Assembly (NCBI GenBank): GCA_014885115.2
Contig: WKLE02004658.1
Coordinates: 1-10,704, forward strand
Direction: 5' to 3'
Origin: Asterionellopsis glacialis
Taxonomy: Eukaryota; Bacillariophyta; Plagiogrammaphyceae; Rhaphoneidales; Asterionellopsidaceae
Length of the DNA: 10,704 nucleotides
The notes under the pieces are model-generated. The model saw only the letters and a program-made list of their open reading frames with translations, was not told the DNA's origin and searched no databases. The position numbers were made by a program, and so were the translations under genes. The first letter of the stretch is position 1; each line of letters starts with the position of its first letter. Positions 1 through 8,309 of the stretch are shown here, piece after piece.

Positions 1-44
1 CCGCAAAAATGTGTGCGTGATCTAGCCAAGACCTGTCAAGAGCT

Positions 45-56
45 AAGAGGGGGGGG
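45..56 (+). promoter_or_regulatory. Probable polypurine tract of a plus-strand LTR element cut by the window edge
   Basis: A 12-base pure purine run (AAGAGGGGGGGG) sits directly before TGTCAG. This is the usual arrangement of a polypurine tract that primes plus-strand synthesis next to the 3' LTR. The frame from base 2 is open through the tract, as in copia elements whose pol reading frame runs to the tract, but too little is visible to identify the element. Confidence 0.4.
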
Positions 57-255
57 TGTCAGAGTCTGCGCTAGTCGGAGCTCGTACGCGAAGTCGATTT
101 CGCTGCATCGGAGGGAGACTGGTGGGGACCACAGACCAAATTAACCATTTGACTAGCAGGACTCGACTTATGAACTTGTGCTACACAAGCGTTGCGTAAA
201 GGGTCAAAACTAAACTCTGTGACGATGACTGATACATATCGACATTTTCCTGACA
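57..255 (+). repeat. Putative 3' LTR (199 bp) of a second, mostly off-window LTR retrotransposon
   Basis: The segment starts TGTCAG right after a purine tract and ends CTGACA, giving a perfect 6-bp terminal inverted repeat with canonical TG...CA ends. The next five bases, GCATT, would be the target-site duplication, but its partner lies off the left edge. The composition is richer in G+C and CpG than the rest of the window. Small open frames in both directions here look like chance. The right boundary was chosen only on the CTGACA match; the 5' LTR is not visible, so this is a structural inference. Confidence 0.38.
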
Positions 256-904
256 GCATTCTTGGCTTTCTGAGCGCAAAACCCTTTCTGCGGATGGAAT
301 AGTATGGATAGGAGCACAGAAAGTAGTGCAAAACAGGGATCGTCTGATTGGAAAGTTCTTCTCGTTCTTTCCAGGTTGAGTATCAGGTACAGTAGGTCCT
401 CCCGCTCCGAGGGAACTCCGAGAAACTGTTTACGTCGTGAGTTGATTGTTACAAAATAACTTTTACATATCATGAATCATGAGCTGACCGTTGTATATAA
501 TCACTTTTCTTCATGATGAAAATTCTCATAATCTGACAAATAATACGTTGGAATGTGCGTGCGTGACACTTTGGACTAGGTCCTACGTAAAAAATCTGAA
601 AGGATTTAAAAGATTGAATATTATTTCTCTCTAAACCGGAGGGTCCATAGTCGTAGCGTATCTGGTATCGATAGGAGCATTTTAATCTTGCTTGGATGTC
701 AAGTAAACTTAGTAAATACCTGTTTTTCGATATCTTCATTTCTGTGTGACTGATAATGTTAGCACTTCCGATAATAAAGTAACTGTGTTAAATAAATGCA
801 CTATTAACTATTAATACCATAAAATTGTCGAACACCGCAAATTCGTCACTTCATAATCTCGATGAATATGAATACAATATCCTGTAATGTGTTCAACATA
901 CGAA
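256..904. other. Intergenic region without recognisable genes
   Basis: Only short open frames of under 90 codons occur, with composition unlike real proteins and no motif I can name. The part from about 760 to 900 is very AT-rich and forms the 3' flank of the minus-strand gene that ends at 905; I saw no minus-strand AATAAA there. Confidence 0.5.
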
Positions 905-2044
905 TTACTTTTCGAGTTTTCCGAAAGTACTGAAAATATTACCGATACTTTCAAATTTTAATATTTGTCCGACCAAGACTCTACCAGTTTTGGCGCTTGC
1001 TTTCATGCACTTGATAATGAAAGGATCTGCTTCTAAAATTGCGGAAGAGATCCTTCTGATGTCAACAACAAGATACAACAATCCTACCCCTATAACAGTA
1101 TTTCCTAGTGACATGCTAGCTAGGGCAGGAAAGTAGCTTCTCTGTGTTTCCATGATGCATCTGGTGCGGTAGTGAACCATGCTGACCTGGTTCCTTTGGT
1201 TCTCCTCCAACATCTGCTGGGTCACTCTCAACCACCCCTCCAATCTATTCCTTTGATGATCAAAACTAAAATACGGCCAAACCAGTGTTCGCCGTTCTTC
1301 CATTGTCTTTGCAACAATGTCAAACCCGTCAATAATAGCATTGAGCAGAAGCAAGATTTCGTCGGTCTCTGATGCTGTAAATGCTATCCCGGCTTTCTCT
1401 ACTTTGCTGATGAGGGAAGCAAACTCGTTCATGATTGCAGTAATTCGTTTGGAAGTCTGAGCGATTAACTTGTCTCGTTTCTTCGCTTTAGAATATGCCA
1501 TTAAGATAGGTTGGAGAATATCCATGACATTGACAACGAACGGCACATGTTGAACTATTTGGGTACACACAAGAACAAAGTTCTCATTGAGTCCTCTTGC
1601 TTGCTTCAACTCTTCCCGGGTTTTTTTGTCGAGCTCTTTGAAGTGCTTTGCAAGGCTTTGCACATTCTGTACAAGGTCATCAACTTCTGGGTTTTTGCCT
1701 CTTCCTGTCTTGGACAAATCCTTCTTTAGACTTGCAGCATTTTTTACAAGTTTCTTCACGGCGCTGTGACGAAAATCTCTCAATTCTTCAAGCTGGTAGC
1801 CCTTCAAGTAGCAGGTGTTCAGTTTCGCTTGTGCATTATTGACCACTTTTCCCGGAACAAAACTTTGACAAATGTTGAAAAAACCTGCAGTTGGAGAGCG
1901 CATGGTTTCGAGACAGAATAACCTCATGATCTTCCATTCGGAGATTGTCATTTCCTTTCGGTATTGCTTGCTATAGCCATGATAGCTCCAAATCACAGCT
2001 CCAGCAATGAAAGTCTGGAAGGCAGTAACAGATTTCAAGCTCAT
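905..2044 (-). CDS. Hypothetical 379-residue helical protein with N- and C-terminal hydrophobic segments
   Basis: This is a single uninterrupted frame of 379 codons, far longer than chance frames in this AT-rich DNA. ATG is the first possible start because an in-frame TAA lies six bases upstream; the stop is TAA. I do not recognise the family. Residues 7-20 are hydrophobic (TAFQTFIAGAVIWS) and could be a signal anchor. Residues 85-150 are highly charged and probably helical or coiled coil (for example the stretch around DLVQNVQSLAKHFKELDKK). Residues 155-183 and 226-245 are hydrophobic helices separated by a basic patch (KAKKRDK, 186-192). Residues 305-328 (ending GVGLLYLVVDI) look like a membrane segment, and the C-terminus is amphipathic. 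The arrangement is loosely like alpha-helical membrane-inserting proteins, but that is only a shape resemblance. No zinc, kinase or nucleotide-binding motifs were seen. The copia 3' LTR begins 226 bp upstream in the same orientation. Confidence 0.75.
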   Translation of the reverse strand: MSLKSVTAFQTFIAGAVIWSYHGYSKQYRKEMTISEWKIMRLFCLETMRSPTAGFFNICQSFVPGKVVNNAQAKLNTCYLKGYQLEELRDFRHSAVKKLVKNAASLKKDLSKTGRGKNPEVDDLVQNVQSLAKHFKELDKKTREELKQARGLNENFVLVCTQIVQHVPFVVNVMDILQPILMAYSKAKKRDKLIAQTSKRITAIMNEFASLISKVEKAGIAFTASETDEILLLLNAIIDGFDIVAKTMEERRTLVWPYFSFDHQRNRLEGWLRVTQQMLEENQRNQVSMVHYRTRCIMETQRSYFPALASMSLGNTVIGVGLLYLVVDIRRISSAILEADPFIIKCMKASAKTGRVLVGQILKFESIGNIFSTFGKLEK

Positions 2045-2270
2045 ATATTATATGATTTGAAATACAAAGTGCAGTATTCGGTGTGAAGGATTCTTAGTTG
2101 TTCAAGAGATGTTTTAATCTTTTCGTTGTCGACAACTGTTTCGTTAGTTCGCTCTTTTATTTTAATGATTGAAAAATAGGTTCACACGTTCATTGGCTTC
2201 ATGCATGACTGAGAAATTTGCAAGAAGGGCTACGCTGTTTCGTACGATTGAAAGAGGGAGAAGGTTCGGT

Positions 2271-2430
2271 TCTCAAACTAATGTTTTTGTTATTGTTTTC
2301 TTTACTAAAATTATAAGGCTACAGTATATACAAGATTAGTTTCTAAGAGTCGAAGAGTCAATCGTATTAACTCTGTCCTTTGTGAGCTCACTAAGACTCT
2401 CTTAATCCTAAATCTAATATTTGTCTGATA
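2271..2430 (-). repeat. 3' LTR of the copia element (160 bp, internally deleted)
   Basis: Bases 2271-2360 match 8310-8452 except for a missing block of about 60 bp after 2336, a 5-bp insertion near 2318 and four substitutions. The inner end is set by the adjacent polypurine tract at 2431. The bases from about 2366 to 2420 have no counterpart in the 5' LTR, suggesting a separate deletion there. The ends are not the canonical TG...CA. A TATATAC box (2324-2330, minus strand) and a TGACTC / CGACTC pair (2347-2360) lie in it. Confidence 0.8.
2324..2330 (-). promoter_or_regulatory. TATA-like box in the 3' LTR
   Basis: TATATAC on the minus strand; the matching GTATATA is kept in the 5' LTR at 8359-8365. 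It is a plausible core promoter element pointing toward the gene at 905-2044. This rests on sequence resemblance and conservation between the two LTRs. Confidence 0.35.
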
Positions 2431-2440
2431 CTCCCTCTCG
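2431..2440 (-). promoter_or_regulatory. Polypurine tract of the copia element
   Basis: Minus-strand CGAGAGGGAG lies between the end of RNase H (stop at 2466) and the inner edge of the 3' LTR. It is short and purine-rich and sits where the plus-strand primer is expected. Confidence 0.6.
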
Positions 2441-2465
2441 AGCGAACTTTCATATCGTCACAAAT

Positions 2466-3358
2466 TTACCAACCCATCAGAAATATTCGTTTGTCTTTGA
2501 ATTCTTTCTCTGCTAAACCTTTCGTAAATATATCTCCTCTTTGTTGTTTCGTGTCTACTCGTGCAACTGTTATGTCATCTCCTATGTGACTTTTGAACCA
2601 ATGTAATTCAGTTGCAAAATGTTTATTTCTTGGGGTGATTCGTGGTAAATCGCTAGAACTTGCTAACAGACGACAAGCATCGTTATCTTCCCAAACGGTT
2701 GTAATTTTTGTCAAACATTCCCGTTTGATATCTAACTGGGTGGCTAACTCATCAATCAGCCTTCATAGTGGTAATACATCTCTCATAGACATCTGCTTCG
2801 GTAGTGTTAAGGCAAATTTTAGATTGGAGGTTCGATACCCACAATACTGGAGTATCACCTAATGTAATACAAAAACCAGTTCGACTTTTGGCACAAACTG
2901 GATCTAACTTATCTTTGACACTAAACAGACCAGCAAAATTGGCATCCACATGACAATCAAGTCATAAATTATGAGATGGTTTTATCACCATTCCTCTATG
3001 TCTTGTTCCTTTTAGATACCTTGCAATTCGTTTAAGTGCCTTTTCATGCAACACCTTTGGGTTAAGTGTAAACCTTGCACATTGATGAACCGCAAAAGCT
3101 ATGTCAGGTCTTGAATTGGATGCCAAATACATCATCATTCCTACCACTGAAGCATAACTCCACTTTCTTGACAAGATTGTCCTTCTTTGTCAGTACCTGT
3201 AGGATTAGTTTCAGCTGGTGTCGCAGCTTTAGGAGTTGAATTTTCCAATTCCATTACTTGTAATATTCAGTCAACCAGACCTACTTGTAGAAGTTCAATC
3301 AAACCATTATTATTATTCTGTATCAATATTCCTAAGAATCCAGCTACATCATCTTTGA
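2466..3358 (-). pseudogene. pol: Broken RNase H domain and RT-RNase H connection of copia pol
   Basis: The domain is read in three pieces. The first (about 3358-3175) holds DVAGFLGI and the basic/Pro/Thr connector, with a TGA at 3267. The second (3174-2752) holds VVGMMMYLASNSRPDIAFAVHQ, the classic copia RT-thumb/connection signature, then RYLKGTR, a TGA at 2962, and the RNase H start VDANFAG with its catalytic Asp at 2944. The third (about 2754-2466) holds WEDNDAC, RNKHFATELHWF, a KQQRGDIFTKGL block and the terminal LMGW followed by TAA, which matches the normal C-terminus of copia polyproteins. In life the domain removes the RNA strand during reverse transcription. With two frame changes and two nonsense codons it cannot be made intact. 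Confidence 0.9.
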
Positions 3359-3403
3359 TATTTAACTGCAGCCTATCAGGATTATTCTTGTCCTGAAGAT
3401 GAT

Positions 3404-4588
3404 CTAAGGTTGTTGAATATATTTCTCAACTTTTGACCAAAATAGACAATCATCTACATAAGATATGCAAATCACCTTTTCTCCAATAAACAAGCAGGGA
3501 TCATTACTAGAAGGTTTTAAGCCTGCTTTGCTAAGAGCTCCTCTTAATCTTTTGAAGAAATTGAGTGGTGATTGTTTTAGGCTGTAGAGGCTTCTTTTAA
3601 GTTTAAGCACTTTACCTTCTTGGCAGAAACCTTGTGGCATTTTGCAATAAACTTTCTCTTCTAACTTGGCATGAATGAAGGCATTGGTATAATCTACTTG
3701 CACAGTGCGCAAATTCATCTGTACAGATAAAGTCAATAACAGCCTAATGGTCACCCATCTGACTACCGGACTAAAAGTTTTGAAATAATCAATGCCTTCT
3801 ATTTGGTTGAAACCTCGGATGCAGCATCTAGCCTTTAATTTTTGTACTGGCCCATCTGGAAATTGTTTCTTCTGCAAGGCCCAGACACTGGTTAATACAT
3901 TCATTGTATCCATAGATTCAACTATATCCCAACATCCCATTTTGTTTAAGTGGTCTAATTCAGAAATCATTGCTTTTATCTATTTTTCTCTTTCAGGAGA
4001 TTTCATTACCTTATGATATTTTGGATACTCTGCCACATTTATTGTAGCAGCAAAACTTAGAGGATGTATATATCGCATGATATCATCATCTACATTGTGG
4101 TACAATTCATGTAACCTAGTGATAAATTTGGTTTTGGAATTATGTTTGACAATTGCAGTGAATCCAGGTAAAAATCTATCTTTTGACAGTTCTTCTTGGG
4201 AGATTGCTGACTTTGTATAGTGAGGCTTGGCACTCCCTCTGAATGGTTGATCTTGTACAGCTCTCTTTGGGCTTCTTCTTGGTGGTATGGGTGTTGGTTG
4301 AGTTGGTGGTGTTGGAGTTTGTGTTGGTGTTTGTGTTTGTGGTGGATCTGGATCAGGGATTGGATCTGGATCGAGATTGGGAATTGGATCTTGTTCTTGC
4401 TGGAGCTGATCATTGTCCCTGTTATGTTCCCTCTCAATGGGAAGTGGTATGGGAACTGGTATGACCCAAGGACCTTGTGGTTCCACTGGTAAATCCCAAT
4501 CATGATCTAAGTTGCATAATTCATCATTAAATTCTAAGAAATTAACAAGATCACTTGTCAACAATTGTTCCCAATTTTTGGGTACTTA
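3404..4588 (-). pseudogene. pol: Reverse transcriptase of copia pol with Pro/Asp/Thr-rich IN-RT linker
   Basis: One frame covers the linker and RT. The linker (about 4500-4240) is rich in DPxP and TQTP repeats and ends in the basic PPRRSPKR. The RT starts about 4100 and continues through MGCWDIV, the VWALQKKQFPDG block, GFNQIEGIDYFKTFSPVV, VDYTNAF (first catalytic Asp at 3692), LYSLKQSP and the catalytic YVDD at 3449-3460. These are the Ty1/copia RT blocks in the correct order, with both catalytic Asp sites kept. The frame carries a TAA at 4586 and a TAG at 3980 (probably a former Trp codon between REK and IKAM), and it is lost at 3404, where the sequence continues in another frame. Confidence 0.93.
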
Positions 4589-5750
4589 AGGTTCAGTATT
4601 ATTGTTATGTATAGTAATAAATAATTCATCAAACACAACAGGATATTGTGGCAAAACATATCCTGACTTAATGTTACTAATAAAGGCAACATCAGTTATG
4701 AGCTTCACTGAAACCTAGAAATTGGCTGCAATGACTTCGTGGTTGCCTTTTTGGTAACTTTTTACCATCTTGTAATTTTGGGTTCCACTACATAAGCTGG
4801 ACAACCAAATGTTTTTAACAATCTTAATTGTTTGTGATCTGACTTGGAAGTAAAAAATATTTCTTCAGGAGACAATTGACCCCTGTCCCTTTTAGGAATT
4901 GAATTCCAAATATGAACTGCATAATTTAATGCAAATGGCCATAAATTAATGGTAGTTTCCTCTGGCCAATGAATTAGGGAATGTAAGAGCATCGTTCTTG
5001 CCATATTTATGATATTTTGTATGGTCCGTTCAGCTTTCCCATTTTGGTGATGAGCTCCCACCCCTGAAAAATTGGTAGTTTGATCATTATCTTTTACAAC
5101 ATTGTTGCCAATCTTCTTTGGCAAATATTCTGTTATCACCATGATAACTTTTAATGGTTACTCCAGCCAATTTGGCTTTTAATTGAAAGGCTTTCTTTCC
5201 ACGAACAGTTTCTGCACCCGTTAATGAAACTTGATATTGTATGTAGACATAGTCAGTGGCCATGTCGACATAAATTGTTCCTTCTCCATATTTTTCATTT
5301 GGGGGTTCTTTACCATAAGTATGAGGCAGTCTGCCTCTTGTTGGACTTTCATATTGATCTACACTGATGCATTGCCAGGTTTCAAGTTGCCATCAAATAG
5401 GGCTCCTTCAACATCCTTTCTATTGCATAAGTGCTGGGCTTCTGCAGCTCTACAATACATTTTGCCATACAGGCATGAAGCACATTTTGAATGCCAACAT
5501 GAAGATGCTCCCTTTTGTTCATTCTTTTGAATTTCTATGTTGGAGGACCCACATGAGTACGCATGAGCCATTGTATCCAGTCAAAGTTTAAATGGCCCAT
5601 TCTCTGATGCCAGAGTAATAGCTCCATTTGAGCATTCATTAAATGTGTATTACCTTCCATCAAAATGGATGGGAATGCTATTGCAGATTCATTGTCCAAA
5701 GAGTTTTTTCCTTTTGAAAAGGTGTGAGGCACTCCATTGGAGTCCATCAC
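4589..5750 (-). pseudogene. pol: Integrase of copia pol, frameshifted
   Basis: The zinc-binding N-terminus is split: WHQRMGHLNF (His pair) lies in one frame (5750-5535) and the Cys pair KCASCLYGK in another (5571-5359). The catalytic core follows in a third frame, about 5358-5087 (RGRLPHTYGKE, then YVDMATDYVY with Asp at 5264, then YHGDN with Asp at 5135). It returns to the second frame at 5142-4762 for FSGVGAHHQNGKAER (Glu at 5029). The last two catalytic codons lie 106 nt apart, i.e. a DD35E spacing less two bases. Beyond 4762 the copia GFS-type block (QFLGFSEAH) and a PQYPVVFDELF block continue across further frame changes. The domain inserts the cDNA into host DNA; this copy is dead. Confidence 0.9.
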
Positions 5751-6296
5751 AAAAGTAAGAATATCCTTTGTACCAGGAAACTTAAACTTAGTGCCTTCTT
5801 TGTCAATTCAAAAGTAGCCATCATTATTTGGCATACTCTTGAAGGAAGGATAGGTGCTAAACAATTGTACTTTTGCTTCTGGCACATGAATGGCAGGGGT
5901 AATGATTGACTGATGATTTCCTTTGTCATCCAAAATTTCCCATTTCACAGTTCCTCTGCCTTTGATATGGGCATCCCCAGAAATACCATCGATTTGTTCA
6001 CCATGAGTAACTGGTTTGTAAGTGATGAAGTCATCACGTAATGGTGTTAGACTACTACTAGCTCCAGTATCAAAAATGATAGGCAGGTCATCACACCAAT
6101 ACATTGATTTAATTCTGGGTCCGCCTTCAGCAATTTTGGTGATGATGTCTTTAGAAGACTTAAATAACATCTCTGTTGATCTTTCCATGGCTAGACATAC
6201 TACCGGTGGTAATTGTGGTAGATATAAATGTCTAAAAAAGTAGTCTCCTTCTTCTGGATTAGTTTTACATACATATTTGTAGTCACATGCATAATT
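5535..6296 (-). pseudogene. pol: Aspartic protease of copia pol and linker to integrase
   Basis: The minus-strand frame contains IIFDTGASSSLTPL, a retroviral-type protease active site (DTGA at 6060-6071), followed by a flap-like region (HGEQIDGISGDAHIKGRGTV) and by IHVPEAKVQLFS, as in copia proteases. The protease would cut the Gag-Pol polyprotein inside virus-like particles. The frame is the same as that of the second half of gag, so this lineage seems to have fused gag and pol in a single frame. A TGA at 5808, after NNDGYF, interrupts the link to the integrase N-terminus, and another TGA at 6297 precedes the domain. Confidence 0.88.
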
Positions 6297-6815
6297 TCAT
6301 TGACCTTTTTGTATTAGTTGTTGTTGTAGTTCATATGCTTGTTCTTTTGCTTGCTCCATGCATTCTTGATTGGTAAAATTGGATCCAAAATAAGGTTTAC
6401 TTTGTTGTTTGGTCTTTCTAAATTTTAATTTCCTTTTGTGCCAAAACCTTACACATTGTTTTCTTAATTTCTTTCCTTTGATTTTAAGGCAAAGGGAATG
6501 AGAAAGGGTTTTAGCACATGGATGGGCCTGGGCAACAGCTAATGTTGCATCACGAATAAACAAAATAGTTAATAGGTGACAAGTCAGCCATTCAATGATA
6601 ATTATAGTTGTAGTTAATGGATTGATATAAACCAAATCCCAAACATAAATAAATAAAATGTATGAAGCAGAGATAATCCAAATTTGAAGGAGATGAAATA
6701 TGAATTGGTTCATGAGAGAACAATTGGTCTCTAAAACAAATACTTGCACCATCAACACATAAAAGTGTTTGAACCAAGTCCAAATCATGGTCTTAGCAAA
6801 TGCATGACAGAACCA
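6297..6815 (-). pseudogene. Hydrophobic, unassigned stretch between Gag zinc motifs and protease
   Basis: The frame shared by the second half of gag and the protease stays open for about 500 bases here. It encodes two or three strongly hydrophobic segments (for example around FIFHLLQIWIISASYILF and TTTIIIIEWLTCHLLTILFI), then a basic region (KIKGKKLRKQ, HKRKLKFRKTK) and a Gln-rich helix (EQAKEQAYELQQQL). A TGA at 6816-6818 precedes it and a TGA at 6297 ends it. I do not know a copia domain of this kind. It may be a lineage-specific membrane segment, or AT-rich DNA that happens to be open. Confidence 0.45.
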
Positions 6816-6818
6816 TCA

Positions 6819-8211
6819 GATACTAGTAAATGACAATGCAGTCTCCAATGTAGAAGTTTGAGAGGAAGTGGTGGAGGTTTTCTTATCAGAAGCTTCTTGT
6901 GTACATTGAGCCTGACCTTGCTTATAATTTGACAAATGATTAGCCTCATCATGCATTTTTGTCCATCTACTGCATTTTGAACACCAATGTTCAGTGCTAC
7001 CATCATGGATGCAAGTGGTAGGTTCACCATCAATGGGTGCTTTACACTTTGGGTTGTCCTGCTTTCGACCTTGCTGGTTTTGACAATTGCCACAACCACC
7101 TTGATTTTGTTGTTTGTTTGCATTTCAATTTTGATTGCCTCGATTGCGCCATGGTTTGGGTCAATTTTGTGAAATATGTCCCTTCTTGCCACAATTGTAG
7201 CAAGTTTGCTCTTCAGCTTGGAAGGCACTTCCTGGTTTTTGATTAGAAGATGGCCAGGTTCCATCAATAATCATTGATTTATACTCAGATTTGGTGTAAT
7301 CAAGTAATTCTTCTGCCATAATGGTTGAAATATGAATACGATGATTCATATATATTGTTCCAATGAATTTCTTGAACTCATCAGAAGAACAAGTCTTTAA
7401 AATTTGAGTGATTAGATAAATTGTATCACTTAGTAAAGCATGATTATTTTTCAAATAAATTAAGGCTCCAGGAATCCAACTTGAGACTTGCATTACATTT
7501 TTGCCATCAATATCCTTTAGGCAAAGTTTTTCAAGTTGTTTGATTACTGCTCTCAAGCTAACTTCAGTGCTGGCCATAATCTCTTTCATCATTAGAAAGA
7601 AGGTCACAATTCCAGTCTTATGTTCATCAGCTAATTTACAAAGTCTTTCTTTGACCTTTTGATGTAGTGATGATTCACAGCTACTATTCAAAATCTTGTC
7701 GCGACTCCATTTGAGATTCTCTAAAATAGTAATAATAGGACAAGTTCTTCTTCACTATTTTGTATGAAACTTAATTGTAATCTGTAAGAAGATTGCGTAA
7801 AGTACTCATGATGGATGGAATTTCATTGTCATCCGTAGCTGTTGTAAACTCATCAGCTACTGCAAATATGTTATCCATATCATATGACTTAAGGGATTGA
7901 TGAAGAGCATCAACCAAAAGGCCAATATCATAAATGCCCTGTAAATCATCATCATCTTCTCTGGTTTTCATAGTCTTGAACTTTCCGGTTTCTTCACTTA
8001 AGCCTTTGATTGCTTTTGCCAATAAAGCCATATAGGCTTTCTTGTTGAGATTTCCTTGTTCATCTTTCTTAACAGCTATTCCAATAGTACATGCTTCGTC
8101 ATCAGTTCTTTTTGACATGCATGGCATCACACCCAATAGAGAATCAGTCATTACAGGCATTGAACCAGCTCTTGGTGGTGGTGGAGCAGGAGTACTGGTA
8201 CAATTGATCAT
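6819..8211 (-). pseudogene. gag: Gag polyprotein of the copia element, broken
   Basis: It begins at ATG 8211 with A at -3, after a purine-rich leader. The first piece (8211-7771) is proline-rich then acidic/helical, and ends at a TAA caused by a frame change; two shifts lead through FIQNSEEEL into the second piece (7730-7164). That piece carries the conserved helical body (ERLCKLADEHKTGIVTFF, MNHRIHISTIMAEELLDYTK) and a CCHC zinc knuckle CYNCGKKGH (7161-7202). The knuckle's last Cys is replaced by TGA. After a further TGA at 7125, a second metal-binding motif of form CxH...HWCxxCxRW...H follows (6951-7013), a signature I associate with diatom copia Gag. Gag would form the virus-like particle and bind RNA. 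The N-terminus is about one third of the total, as normal. Confidence 0.88.
7161..7202 (-). other. CCHC zinc knuckle with final Cys turned into TGA
   Basis: CYNCGKKGHISQN matches C-x2-C-x4-H-x4-[C], with the opal codon at exactly the fourth metal ligand and ordinary Gag-like sequence (PKPWRNRGN) following in frame. This shows that the frame really continued past the stop. Confidence 0.85.
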
Positions 8212-8294
8212 TGTGATTCTTGATTCTTATCAATTTCTTTCTCTTTCTTCTTCTGTACTTTTGTACTAAGTTTCCTTGTAGGATTTATGCCACA

Positions 8295-8309
8295 CTTGTG
8301 CTCATAACC
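8295..8309 (-). promoter_or_regulatory. Primer binding site complementary to a Met tRNA anticodon arm
   Basis: GGTTATGAGCACAAG abuts the inner end of the 5' LTR. Its complement contains CTCATAACC, a CAT anticodon loop with flanking stem bases. Ty1/copia elements such as Drosophila copia prime from an internal half-tRNA of initiator Met rather than its 3' end, and this site fits that mechanism. One stem base (GTG where GGG would pair) may be a later mutation. Confidence 0.6.

Noticed and set aside
71..739. Several minus-strand frames of under 90 codons at the left end
   Set aside because: They overlap one another and the putative LTR, lack motifs and look like random translation.
4220..4492. 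Trp-rich hydrophobic plus-strand frames
   Set aside because: They are the antisense of the Pro/Asp/Thr-rich integrase-RT linker.
2466..8211. Reassigned TGA codon in this genome
   Set aside because: The element also has TAG and TAA stops and many frameshifts, and the only other clear gene is uninterrupted, so decay is simpler.
8287..8309. A tRNA gene at the Met anticodon-like sequence
   Set aside because: Only the anticodon-arm bases are present, without D, T or acceptor arms; a primer binding site explains it.
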